Assembly: GCA_973895155.1 (NCBI GenBank)
Contig: OZ316894.1
Coordinates: 19,158,001-19,222,000, forward strand
Source: Marsupella aquatica
Lineage: Eukaryota; Marchantiophyta
Direction of reading: 5' to 3'
DNA length: 64,000 bases
In this document: positions 1-9,856 of the stretch, in pieces
How positions within the stretch are numbered: position 1 is the stretch's first letter
Layout of the letters: each line of letters starts with the position of its first letter
The notes under the pieces: generated by a model
The model's database searches: none
The model's input: only the letters and a program-made list of their open reading frames with translations
What the model was told of the DNA's origin: nothing
Made by a program: the position numbers and the translations under genes

Positions 1-318
1 CCCTGGGTTTCTAGATTGAGCTTTTGCCAGGGGCACATCTCCAACTGGAAATTGCTTTAATGCCTGTGGTCTCGGGACCCTCCATGTGAGGAACAACCCT
101 GGATATGATTCCTAGCCCAGGTGATGTTGGTCCTTCAATACATTGTTTTGTTTTTTTAAGGGGAAACTGCCTTGCAGAGCAAGGTTCCAATAAAATGTTG
201 TACACACGTCTTCCAGAGGCTTTCCAAAGTTGGTTTACTAGAAGAAACCATATTGTCAATGCACTTTGTACAAAGCAATTATTGTTTTCCACATCACGTG
301 TCTGTTTGGCACATTCCA

Positions 319-405
319 TAAAATAAAATACGACTCATGCCAGATTTGTGAAAGTAAAATAAAATACGAATCATGCCAGATTTGTGAAAGTAAAATAAAA
401 TACTG
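319..405. repeat. 36-bp tandem repeat, 2.4 copies
   Basis: Two nearly identical 36-bp units begin at 319 and 355, and a third partial unit begins at 391. Each unit is an A/T-rich part (TAAAATAAAATACGA) followed by TCATGCCAGATTTGTGAAAG. The two full units differ at one visible position (CGACTCATGCC versus CGAATCATGCC). Confidence 0.9.
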
Positions 406-964
406 TTTTCGTAAGCTTGCTTGTGTGTACATTTACATGGTGGAGTTCATAAGTGGGGAAGGAAATGGGGAGCAGCAAGTGTCAAGCAGACCGTATAACC
501 TGCATACCAAAACATAAAATGAGGCGTGCCTCTTTTTCTTTCTTCGTTGTTTGTTCTTGTTTTTAGGGGGAGGGGGAAGCGTGCCTCTTATTCTTTGGTA
601 TTTAAATGTCACGGGTCTTTCTTCCTTACACTTCTGGAGAAAGGAGAGTTGTTGTAGAATTATGATGGACAATTTGAACTTCACCTAGCACAGTTTTAAT
701 TTACTTTTTCTGTGACTTCCTGTGGACAGTTTTCAGAACAGCAACCCTGACTAACTATTATCATTTTGCCTTGAAAGCATTGTTCACTGACAAATAAAAC
801 TCCTTAACAAAGAACAGATCACACACAAAACAGGGGACCACCCGGCCCAGCCATTGAGGGGACCAAGTGGGAACACTCAACATAACGGCTAGTCATACAA
901 AATTGATCATGCCCGTCATATGGGCCTGCTTCAATATCATACAATAAGGGGGCTTTACAAGATC

Positions 965-1315
965 TCAGAGGTCGGTCTGTTTTTCTAAGTCCAAATGTGG
1001 CAACGGCCTATACTTCACTGTAAATGAACTTGGGGGCACCATCTGGCAAAGCCATTCCTGATTATAATCACCTGCTAGTAGGCACTTTTTTGCTGATGTT
1101 TTTGTTTTATCAATACTTAGGCCACCTCTAAAGAACCGCTTGGGTCCATTTCTATTCAGGATCTTGCTTTTATTTTCTCCAGACCTGACACATCTTGCCT
1201 CCAGCATTTCAAGTCTAGTATATGCAATAAATCTCATGTTTGCAATCTAAATTTGCAATGGGTGAACAGTGACAATATGTGGATCTGAGTTCTGGTAAAG
1301 CCCCCTTAAGTAGAC
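965..1315 (+). repeat. Dispersed repeat family A, copy 1
   Basis: This stretch aligns by eye with 16860-17330 over several blocks in the same order: a block around TGAACTTGGGGGCACCATCT, a T-rich block leading to TATCAATACTTAGGCCACCT, a block with ATTTTCTCCAGACCT, and a block ending GCAATGGGTGAACAG. The second copy is interrupted by a 61-bp tandem duplication. Copy 2 lies just downstream of a CACTA-like coding fragment, so family A may be part of a DNA transposon; this is an inference. Confidence 0.6.
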
Positions 1316-2004
1316 ACGACTTTATAAACAGAAAGCCTTGCTCTTCTGCACAACTCACGATCAATCTTCTTTAATACTAACCCGAGTACCTGATCTTTCA
1401 ACAATAATAGAGGTGAGGATAAAAAAGTGCCTCTTTGACAACATAGAGCCATAAGGTCACAGAGCTATATATGTGGACTTCAACTCCAATGCGGCTCAGA
1501 TTGATCCCGCCTCTCAAGTTCAAGCTCAAAGTCTCCACATTGCTGCTGTTCTCCCGGCTCTTCTACAAAGATTGAGATTTTTCTTCAGTCAAAATTGTTT
1601 GCATCATAAAGTTAACATGTTGACCCTTGATGACATCAGCTGACCAAAGCTTCTTCAAGTAGTTGAAGAAGAGCTGGCCATTTCACCATAGCCTCCACAA
1701 CAGCTGACCTTTTCAGAAGCGGCCTCACTAATCCAATGGCTCCCTCCACAGGGCGGGCCCAGGCAGCTGCATTCCATCCACTCTCTTCACAGGCGCCCTA
1801 TTTTCAAAGCGGCACAATTTCCACATAGTTACTCCCCTCCCCTCCCCTTCCCCCTCCCCCATCCCTTTTTTTCAACCCCACCCAAAATTCAATTACCACC
1901 CTCTAAGTCACAGTTTACAGGCTTCAGTCTATACCGTAGCCCTTTAAAGTAGTTCTGCATTGCACTTCAATAGTAAGATCTTGTTGCCTCAACCCTGGAC
2001 AGAA

Positions 2005-2170
2005 ATATATATCAATGTGCCCAAGGGCAAAAAACGCCGAACCGGGAGACATGATCCCAATGGCAAGGCAACCCAATGAAGGGAAGGAACGAGGGGAAAG
2101 GGCCCCAAGAAAAACAAGTCAAGGGGACCCCAAGCAAAACCCAACAAAGAAGCCAGAGCCGAAAACAGGA
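2005..2170 (-). repeat. Dispersed repeat family B, copy 1 (possible LINE 3' end)
   Basis: This copy resembles 47135-47300 and, more weakly, 14329-14462. Shared blocks include TGCCCAAGGGCA, ACATGATCCCAA, CCCCAAGAAAAACAA and CAAGGGG. On the minus strand all three copies give a similar Leu/Pro/Gly-rich peptide with a block like ALPLGSC. Position at the end of a minus-strand reading and A/T-rich edges suggest the 3' end of a non-LTR retrotransposon, but no reverse transcriptase is attached. Confidence 0.5.
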
Positions 2171-2683
2171 TTGTCATGCCGAGGGACAGTGCCGCTTGTG
2201 CACATCGGCATGTCCCTCGCATGCCCGCTAGGTATGGTTAGGGCTAGTGTACTACTTGAGTTAGTGTCATGTTCTTGTAGCGTGTCTGGGCTGTTCTTGA
2301 AGCAAAAGGGGTTTGTTAGTGTGACGCCTGGACCCGGTCCTACTTAGGGCATGTTTTTCTTTGTCGTTCTTCAGTTCTTCTTGAATCGTTGTGAGACAGT
2401 TTTTCAGAGGCTGCTCGTTGGTTCCGTACACGGAATTCACACAGTGATTCGTTAGATGCTCCCGGCCGATCTTGGCATCTCGCCGGTTTTCGATTCGATT
2501 TCAGTACGTTTGTTTCTATCACGCCTTTTATTCAAGAAGAACTCTGTCGCCGGGTTAGCGGTGAAGGGAAGAAGATCGAAGACGCTGTGCTTCTCAATTG
2601 CTCGAGACAGTTGACGCTTTTCCGCTGATGCCGGTGCAATTTCTATGGAAAAACGTTGAGCGATGGGGTGGAAGTTATGGCTT

Positions 2684-3618
2684 TTGTGTATACACTTAAG
2701 TATATACACTTAAGTCAAACAGGCCCCCCCCCTCACTTTTTTCCTTCCACTTTGCTTTCAGGGTTTTCCATTTCCCGGCCACGGCTGCCATCCTGCATCG
2801 GCTGCCGCGCGACAACTTCCGCATTGCCTCGGCCACCGTGCGACTGCTTCTCGACTACATAGGGCCTCGCGCCCATTTTCTTTTCGCCCTTTGCTGCCAT
2901 TTTTGCCTTTGCCTCGCCCATTTTCCTTCCTTCTTTTCCTTACCGTTATCAGCAATTAAAGCACTTAGATGAAGGGGGAGCGAGTGTGCAAGGAGAGGGC
3001 ACGAGGCCCTATGCTGCAATTTAAGGAGGGGAGGGGAGCGAGTGTGCCAGGATAGGGCACGAGCCCCTATGCTGCATTAAAGGGGGAGGGGGAGTACCTA
3101 CGACTCCCTTCTCGGGAGTCCTCCTGCAGGGCACGAAGCCCAGATAGCAGCATTAAAGAGGGGGGAGACAGAGCCGAGGCAGCGCAAGGAGTGGGCACAA
3201 GGCCCTATGAAGAATTAAAGGGGAGAGGGGGAGTTCACGTCGACTCCCCTCGGGAGTCCTGCCAGGCACAAGGCACCCAGCACATTTAAGAGGGGAGGGG
3301 GAGCTCGTAGCCCCACCTCTTCAGGAGCTCATAAGGAGGGGGGTGCGAAGCCCTATGCACAGGGCTCATTTCTTTTTCTTCGCCTCACTCTTCCCGTTTT
3401 CTTTTCGCCTTTTTCGGCTTGTCTCGCTTTTTCGCCGCGCGACGATCGACCTGTTTCCATCTCTCGGGTCCACATCGGGCTGATGTGTATACACTTCAGA
3501 TTCTGTGTCCCACTTGGCCCGGTTTTCTTTTCCCGCTGACGCGCACCTCTTTGGTTTCCCTTTTCCTGCCAGTTTTTGGGTCCACATAGGGGCCCGATGT
3601 ATACACTTAAGGGGGGGG
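2684..3618. repeat. GC-rich modular repeats upstream of the gypsy element
   Basis: The palindromic motif TGTATACACTTAAG or a close variant occurs at 2686-2715 (twice in tandem), 3486-3499 and 3598-3610. Between 2951 and 3370 there are about six degenerate modules of 55-85 bp, each with a GCATTAAAG-like box, a G-rich purine run and a GGCAC(A/G)AGGCCC-like box. Two modules carry a perfect hairpin, GACTCCC/GGGAGTC, at 3102-3120 and 3242-3258. A related box (CCAGCATTAAAG) recurs downstream of the element near 11660. The stretch is the best candidate for the 5' LTR or leader of the gypsy element, but no matching 3' copy was found. Confidence 0.6.
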
Positions 3619-4129
3619 GCCACTTCTAGTTTCTTTTCCCGGATTTCTTTATTGCCGCCAACATTAAGCCTTTCCCGAGTTTTTAAGGGGTTTTCCTTTG
3701 CCGACGATTTTTCTTTGTGACGGTTTTTCTGTGTGTTTACACATTTGACACATTGCTACCTTGTACCGTTTGTCTCCTTTGTGGGTTTTATTTCCTAGCC
3801 TTGGGGCTGCCATTCCTTTTTCTTGTCAATTTCTTTCCCATTGGCACCCCGGGTGAGCATGCAGCATGTCAGCCGACGAGCCGAGAGGTAGCAGCTCATC
3901 GCCACCGACACCCCGGTACCACTTACAGAGTGATCCATGACCGTTGGTGCCAATTTCATTGGAGTCTCGGCAATTTCGACGACGTCAGCAGACAGCAGCA
4001 GCACCCACACCACGCAACCCTTCTGCTACATTTGGCGGTCGCTTCACCTCTACCCCGAAGCTTGCTATCACTTCTTTGCCTTTTTCTCCTTCTGCATCAG
4101 TGATTGTTCCAGCTTCACCGACATACAGC

Positions 4130-4330
4130 ATGGATGCCAGTCACTCATCTGGCCGCATTGAGCGCTTCAGCAGGCGGCCAGGCACTGTCTCTTTGCGTGA
4201 GTTCAAATCCACTTTCTACATTGTCGTTTACGAATTGGAGTTGAAGTATGGCAGCAATTTCACAAATGCTTTTGCATTTAAGCAGCTAGCCAGGTATGTG
4301 CACCACGAGGCTTTGGATGTGTATGAGTAG
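4130..4330 (+). CDS. gag-pol: Gag N-terminus of the gypsy element (ends at in-frame TAG)
   Basis: The ATG at 4130 is the first ATG in the polyprotein frame after a TGA at 3938, and it begins the peptide MDASHSSGR. It encodes 66 residues of Gag-like sequence (LREFKSTFY, YELELKYGSNF) and ends at TAG 4328-4330. Directly after the TAG the same frame runs on for more than 1800 codons with matching Gag character. The stop is therefore best read as a CAG-to-TAG (Gln) transition in a once continuous ORF. Upstream codons in the frame (3944-4129) are open but have no ATG. Confidence 0.75.
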   Translation: MDASHSSGRIERFSRRPGTVSLREFKSTFYIVVYELELKYGSNFTNAFAFKQLARYVHHEALDVYE

Positions 4331-7300
4331 CATTCTCAACGGCTGCTTGCTGTCACACAATTGCCTAACCCTGCCTATGCCACTGCAATTGCGGCTGCCT
4401 CACAACTGGCATTACAGAATGCCATTGCAGCCCATGTTGCTGCTCCTGCCACTTCCCCTCCTACTCTAGTTCCCACCACTGCACCAGTTACTCCCACTGT
4501 CTTGGCACAGGCTACATCAGGCATTTCTCCCACCATTGATTCCCCTGCCTTTGCTGATCCAGTGGCTGAGTTTTTCCAGGTTCTTGAATTGGAATTCCCA
4601 ATCAAGAGTGCTGACAAAATCATGCAGTTGGCCACCTTTGTGAGGCAGCGCGATGAAACATTGAAGATGCTATATCGCCGGCTTCTCAAGCTGAAGGAAG
4701 ACACCCAGAGCATCACTGACCTGGAAGCTGCTCATCGCTATCTTCGCGCATTGGAGGGCACACCAGCTCTCCATTCGCAAGTGTTGCAGCAAGTATTCTC
4801 AGAGTTTGGAGACAGCTACACCCTGCTCAATGTCTATGATACTGCTGAGAAACTTGAGTTGGCCCATGCACATTATGAGGCCAGTATTGCGCGTCCACCG
4901 CGATCCAGGTACCAGGCTGCTGCCCCTACACTGCCCACCCCTTCTTGTGTGCCACAGTATGGTTCCAAGACCAAGCCAGCACATGCTGCTTTCATGCTGC
5001 CATCTTGCAACTACTGTGGTAACCCCAATCACAAGGCTAATGAATGTGATATTGTTGCTGAGGACCTGTCTTGTGATTTTTGCGGGAAAGTGGGCCACTT
5101 GGAGGCAGTTTGTTTTGCCAAATTCCCCGAGAGGAAGCAGCTACGACAGCAGGCCACTCATCCTACTCCTGCTTCCACTCCCCCACCAGCTAGGAAGGCT
5201 CCTACTACATCAATTGCTCCTCCTTCCAGTGGCAAAGCATCCAATGCTAACAAATTGCCCAAGCAGCCACAGAAGCAACCAGCTCAGAAGGAGGCTCACA
5301 ACGCACAGGCAACTCAACTCCAGTCTCTGACTCATGAGGTTGAGTCCTTACATGCCCAACTTGCCAACATCAAAGGCAAGTCCACTACCTCTGCTGGTCC
5401 TTCTCAACCGGCTGGTCACGTGCAACCCATCCCTGGCCCAGGCACCACTGACAGTTCAGCACCTCTACCCCGCTCTTTCTATGGCTTGCCATTTGATGCT
5501 CATATGGGTGAGTGTGTGCTGTCCTCTGCTACACAGCCTGGCCTTGTCGCAGAATTTTCAGATTCATTCTGCCCTTCCTATTTTGCTTACCAGCAGGCCA
5601 GTGCTGCCTCCCGTATTGCTCCCACACGCCGCATTGTACAGGCTGATGGTCTTGCTGCTGGTCCTATGACTAGAGCCGGGGGAGCTCGGGCTGTCATGCC
5701 CCAATCTTTTCAGCCACTCACACTTGCTGAAGAGCGCACCTTGTTGGCGAGGGGGGAGGGAGCTGCAGCTACATCCATTCCACCACCAAGTGCTGTTGAC
5801 ATTTCACAGGGAGCTGTTTTTCCTAAGCTGCTTGAGCATTTCACCTCCGGTATGGCACAAAGGATTCTTACCACTCCACTTTTCAGTTGCCATGATTTAC
5901 AGCTGGATGCTAGAGCTGTCATCAGAGCGCTAGAGGGCTCACTGCATTCTTCATCAGCCCCTATGACACCGGTTTTGGAGGTCCAATCTCATGTAAATAC
6001 TGGACCTTCTTCTTCTCCATTGCATGCTTCCACTGGTTTGGCTATCCCAGTACCGATTTCCAGTGGTAGAGATGACAGTATTGCTGCAGATTGTGTGACC
6101 AGAGCTACACTTGATTCTGGTCATGCTGCTCCATCTTTCCTGGCTATGCTGTTGAGTGAGAAGACTGTGGACACTAACTCCCTTCACAAGGTACCTCATC
6201 ATTTGCCAAAGGTGGTGCCTAGTGACAGGACTTTAGTTTCCACCACCATTGCCATTGTTGACAACAGGAATTCAGCAGTCAAGTTGGAGGGTCACACTCC
6301 TCAGGAGGTCATGCTAGACACAGGCGCTCAACCAGTAATCTTGGGCATTCAGTTTGCCAAGGAGATGGGACTACTGACTGATCATTTACAGCAATCCAGG
6401 TGGCACATTCGGACTACTAGTGGCACTGTGGAGGATGTGTTGGGTGAGAGTTCTACTTTACTCACTCTCACTTTTAATGGAGGTACAGATCAAGAATTGC
6501 ATTTCCCAGTCCGATGTTTGGTTACCAATGCCACTACGTATGATGTGCTCATTGGCCAGGAGGCTTTGTTCCCACCAAGTTTTACCATTGACAACTGGCA
6601 TGAGCATGCATACTACAGAGTTGATTGGCATACGGATGACTCACACTTGGGCTACATTCCACTTGATTTACATGGTGCCCATACCCCTATGGCTCACCAC
6701 TGTGTGTTGAAAGCAGTGCACACAGCTACCTATGTCAACCACCCATTGCAGGATTGGATTGAGGAGGATGATGATGAGGTGGCTGCTGCACATGCTGCTA
6801 CACGTATAGCAGCACTTTCCAGCAACGTGGATCATCAACCAGAGGTGGTACAACGGCTCCAAGCAGCCCATGGACCTTTAGTGGCTGCATTGCGCAAATT
6901 TGAGGACCTTGGGCAGCACAATGGACAACCAATAGCCCCAATCTTGAGCGCACCAGTTACATGGACTCCTCCTTCAGATGGCCTTACATTGCTTGAGCTT
7001 TTTGGTGGCATTTCTACAGGCCTGGAAGCTCTCCTACAGTCTGGCATGGTGGTGAAGCAGTACATCTATGTGGATATTGATCCAGGTGCAAGGCAAGTGT
7101 CTGAATCTCGTCTGCTGGAATTTTCAGAGCGATTTCCCCAGCAGTTTCCACATAGTGTATGGAAGTCTGCATTTTCTTTCTTCCCTCCAGATATCCAGCT
7201 TGTCCAGCACCGGCACTTAACCCTTCTTGGCTCCCTTGATTTGATCATAGCTGGTTGGGAATGCCAAGGGTTTTCAGCTGCTGGTCACGGTGCTGGACTG

Positions 7301-9856
7301 CATGATTCTCGTTCTGGCCTTTTCACAGCATTGGTTCAGATTCTCACCTGGGCTCAATCCCTTTATCCTGCTGTTGGTTATATCATTGAGAATACTCCAT
7401 CTCAGTTTGACCAGCGTCCACAGGTCAAAGAGGATTTCAGTGTGGTCCAGCACTACTTGGGACCACCCCTTCTCATTGATGCAGTGCACTGTGGTTCTTA
7501 TGCACATCGTCTTCGTAACTTTTGGACTAACCTTGCACCACCTTCCTTGTTGGAGTTGGCTCTTCACCACACATCCAGGGACACTAACCTTACAGTGGAC
7601 CAGATTTTGGATCCTGACAGTTCTTGCCAACCAGTTACACGGCAAGAGCCAGCACCTTGGTATCCAGCCAATACCATTGGACAACCCCGTGCTGCTTGGC
7701 CTACATTTGTGTCCTTTCCAGGTGCACATGCTTTTCAGGGTGATGGTCCTGGTCTGGTTTATCGACATTCTACCAGTACATGGGATGAACCTAGTCCTGA
7801 GGAGAGAGAACGGGCTATGGGCTTCCAACCCGGTACTACAGGTCACACCAAAATCACCAGGCTGGCCAGGAATGCTTTACTTGGCAGGGTAATGGATCTC
7901 AATGCTCTCACTTGGCTTCTGGTCACTTGCATCCTTTTTCAGATGTACATTCCTCCAGTATTAGGAGCTCCAGCCTTACCACTCCACAGTGCTGCTGCAT
8001 GGCATCCAGACCAGGTGCACTTACCTCTGTCCAACACTCACCACTTCAGTCCAAGTGTTGGGGGGGAGGAGGTCCCTTGTAATGCGGCTGACATTATTTC
8101 TGAGTTTCATGGTGTGGACCACTTCAGATCAGCAGGTACAACAGGCCTTGGAGAGGCCTCATCACCTTATCAGCAGCATGCTAGCAGCTTGGACAGTGGA
8201 GAGGCTGGCACTTCTGGCTCTTCAAGCACAAGTACATCAGGTCCTGTTCCTAGTGTTGCCAACTACACATTTATCATGGGCAACCACCTAAGTAAAAGAC
8301 AGAAGGACCAGCTGTTGAATTTGCTCCTCAAGCATGAGAACGTGTTTGCTTTCTCTATGAAGGACTTGGGTAAGTGCAAGACTATGCAGTTCTCCATTGA
8401 GTTGGCTGATGAAACACCTATCTTCAGGCGGAGACACCGTTTGAGTAAGCATGAGTGGCAGCTGGTGGATGAGAGGTGCCAAGAGCTTTATGAAGCTGGT
8501 CTTATTCAGCCATCTACATCAGATTTTGCGGCAGCTACAGTGATGCCAGCAAAGAAGGATTCCAGTGGATTGTGGACAGAGAAGCGCATGTGTGGGGACT
8601 ACAGGCCATTGAACCTGGTCACAGCCCAGGACAGGTACCCCATGCCGCGGCCAGAGGAGCTATTTGACAGCATTGGAGACTCAGACATCTTCACTCTTGT
8701 GGATCTAAGGCAAGGCTTCAACCAGATTTTGCTGCTTGCAAAGGACCGCAAGAAAATAGCTTTCCATGGTAGTAACCAACTATGGGAGTGGTTGGTGATG
8801 CCATTTGGCTTGAAGAATGCGCCCATATTCTTTCAAAGAGTCATGGACCAGGTTCTTCAAGGTGCTGAGTTTCTGAAATGCTACATTGATGATGTGTTGG
8901 TCCACAGCAAAGGATTTGACCAGCATCTACTTGACCTTGAGGAGCTATTCATAAGGCTTAAGAAGGTGAACCTAAAGATACACCCCAAGAAGTGTGAATT
9001 TGCTGTCAGATCAGTAGTATATCTTGGGCATCGCATTCTTCCAAATGGAACCATGGCTCACTGGGCCAAGGTGGTATCCATCTTGGAAATGCCCACTCCT
9101 ACCGATGTTCACACTTTGAGGAGTTTTATTGGGTTGTGCAATTACTACCGGATCTACATCAAAGATTTCAGTACCATTGCACACCCATTGTATGCTTTGT
9201 TGAAAAAGAATGTGACTTGGACATGGAGTACAGATGTTGAGGCAGCATTTGCCACTTTGAAGGAGAAGCTATCAGAATACCCGGTGCTGAGAAGACCTGA
9301 TTTCAACAAGGTCTTTGTGCTACACACAGATTGGAGTGCCCTTGGGATTGGTGCCATTCTAGGCCAGCATGGTGAGGAAGGTAAAGAGTACGTCATTGCC
9401 TATGCATCCAGGAGCAACAATCAGGCAGAGAGTCATTATTCTTCTTATGAGGGTGAATGCCTTGCTGTTGTGTGGGCTGTCATATATTACAGGCCCTACC
9501 TCTATGGGACCAGGTTTGTTCTCTACACCGACCACCAGCCCTTGAAGTGGTTGATGACCAACGACAAGCTTACTGGCAAGCTTGCTCGTTGGGCACTCAT
9601 ACTCCAAGAGTATGATTTTGAGGTAATTCATAGGCTTGGTGTGACACATCAAAATGCTGACACTATGTCCCGCAGCCCTTTGATTGCCTCTGATGATCCC
9701 TCAGATGCACGGCAGGATTTTGACCAGGTTTCCATCCTGCCTACATTTCATGCATCTACCTATCTTGCTTTGCTGCCATGCTACATTGTTGACCAACCTG
9801 TGGTGGACATATGGGAGGACAGCGACACTCTGAGATTTCTGCAGGATGGGGAGTAA
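4331..9856 (+). CDS. gag-pol: Gag-protease-methyltransferase-RT-RNase H polyprotein of the gypsy element
   Basis: This is the main open stretch of the polyprotein; residue numbers here count from the TTG codon at 4361, because there is no ATG at its head. Domains in order: Gag helical region (about 60-190); two CCHC zinc knuckles at 216-229 and 238-251 that bind RNA; a Ser/Pro/Gln-rich linker with a short coiled-coil-like stretch near 320; aspartic protease with D653-T-G-A; C5 cytosine methyltransferase (about 870-1190); reverse transcriptase with D1448 (DLRQG) and Y1508-I-D-D; RNase H with the TDWS and TDHQPLKWL blocks (about 1645-1780). RT copies the RNA, RNase H removes it, and the protease would release the parts. 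The frame ends at TAA 9854-9856, between RNase H and integrase. Because the following frame continues straight into the integrase zinc-binding region, this stop is probably a lesion, although suppression cannot be excluded. Confidence 0.93.
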   Translation, partial: HSQRLLAVTQLPNPAYATAIAAASQLALQNAIAAHVAAPATSPPTLVPTTAPVTPTVLAQATSGISPTIDSPAFADPVAEFFQVLELEFPIKSADKIMQLATFVRQRDETLKMLYRRLLKLKEDTQSITDLEAAHRYLRALEGTPALHSQVLQQVFSEFGDSYTLLNVYDTAEKLELAHAHYEASIARPPRSRYQAAAPTLPTPSCVPQYGSKTKPAHAAFMLPSCNYCGNPNHKANECDIVAEDLSCDFCGKVGHLEAVCFAKFPERKQLRQQATHPTPASTPPPARKAPTTSIAPPSSGKASNANKLPKQPQKQPAQKEAHNAQATQLQSLTHEVESLHAQLANIKGKSTTSAGPSQPAGHVQPIPGPGTTDSSAPLPRSFYGLPFDAHMGECVLSSATQPGLVAEFSDSFCPSYFAYQQASAASRIAPTRRIVQADGLAAGPMTRAGGARAVMPQSFQPLTLAEERTLLARGEGAAATSIPPPSAVDISQGAVFPKLLEHFTSGMAQRILTTPLFSCHDLQLDARAVIRALEGSLHSSSAPMTPVLEVQSHVNTGPSSSPLHASTGLAIPVPISSGRDDSIAADCVTRATLDSGHAAPSFLAMLLSEKTVDTNSLHKVPHHLPKVVPSDRTLVSTTIAIVDNRNSAVKLEGHTPQEVMLDTGAQPVILGIQFAKEMGLLTDHLQQSRWHIRTTSGTVEDVLGESSTLLTLTFNGGTDQELHFPVRCLVTNATTYDVLIGQEALFPPSFTIDNWHEHAYYRVDWHTDDSHLGYIPLDLHGAHTPMAHHCVLKAVHTATYVNHPLQDWIEEDDDEVAAAHAATRIAALSSNVDHQPEVVQRLQAAHGPLVAALRKFEDLGQHNGQPIAPILSAPVTWTPPSDGLTLLELFGGISTGLEALLQSGMVVKQYIYVDIDPGARQVSESRLLEFSERFPQQFPHSVWKSAFSFFPPDIQLVQHRHLTLLGSLDLIIAGWECQGFSAAGHGAGLHDSRSGLFTALVQILTWAQSLYPAVGYIIENTPSQFDQRPQVKEDFSVVQHYLGPPLLIDAVHCGSYAHRLRNFWTNLAPPSLLELALHHTSRDTNLTVDQILDPDSSCQPVTRQEPAPWYPANTIGQPRAAWPTFVSFPGAHAFQGDGPGLVYRHSTSTWDEPSPEERERAMGFQPGTTGHTKITRLARNALLGRVMDLNALTWLLVTCILFQMYIPPVLGAPALPLHSAAAWHPDQVHLPLSNTHHFSPSVGGEEVPCNAADIISEFHGVDHFRSAGTTGLGEASSPYQQHASSLDSGEAGTSGSSSTSTSGPVPSVANYTFIMGNHLSKRQKDQLLNLLLKHENVFAFSMKDLGKCKTMQFSIELADETPIFRRRHRLSKHEWQLVDERCQELYEAGLIQPSTSDFAAATVMPAKKDSSGLWTEKRMCGDYRPLNLVTAQDRYPMPRPEELFDSIGDSDIFTLVDLRQGFNQILLLAKDRKKIAFHGSNQLWEWLVMPFGLKNAPIFFQRVMDQVLQGAEFLKCYIDDVLVHSKGFDQHLLDLEELFIRLKKVNLKIHPKKCEFAVRSVVYLGHRILPNGTMAHWAKVVSILEMPTPTDVHTLRSFIGLCNYYRIYIKDFSTIAHPLYALLKKNVTWTWSTDVEAAFATLKEKLSEYPVLRRPDFNKVFVLHTDWSALGIGAILGQHGEEGKEYVIAYASRSNNQAESHYSSYEGECLAVVWAVIYYRPYLYGTRFVLYTDHQPLKWLMTNDKLTGKLARWALILQEYDFEVIHRLGVTHQNADTMSRSPLIASDDPSDARQDFDQVSILPTFHASTYLALLPCYIVDQPVVDIWEDSDTLRFLQDGE
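6968..7930 (+). other. C5 cytosine DNA methyltransferase domain inside the gypsy polyprotein
   Basis: Numbering counts codons from 4361. Motif I (AdoMet-binding loop) is LELFGGISTGLEA around F881. The acidic residue after the next strand is in YVDID (D905). Motif IV holds the catalytic cysteine in G-W-E-C968-Q-G-F-S, followed by a near-canonical AGHGAGLHDSRSGLF block. Motif VI is I-E1010-N-T. Motif VIII is H1049-R-L-R. A target-recognition region of about 95 residues follows, then motif IX (EERERAMGF, 1147-1155) and motif X (RNALLGRVMDLNALTWLL, 1170-1187). All core motifs are present in order and in frame between protease and RT, so this is a full-length domain. Two departures stand out: the usual Pro-Cys of motif IV is Glu-Cys, and the usual Glu-Asn-Val of motif VI is Glu-Asn-Thr. 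Predicted role: methylation of cytosine in DNA, perhaps the element's own cDNA; activity is unproven. Confidence 0.93.

Larger units (their letters stand above)
1..2004. other. Repeat-derived DNA without a recognisable gene
   Basis: I see no convincing coding sequence here. Short ORFs on both strands lack recognisable domains. The stretch contains a 36-bp tandem repeat at 319-405 and one copy of a dispersed repeat at 965-1315 (both listed separately). At 1800-1870 there is a C-rich polypyrimidine run. Confidence 0.6.

Noticed and set aside
3717-4330. Separate small proteins upstream of the gypsy ORF
   Set aside because: The frame ending at 4330 is the Gag N-terminus of the polyprotein; the other frames are shadows.
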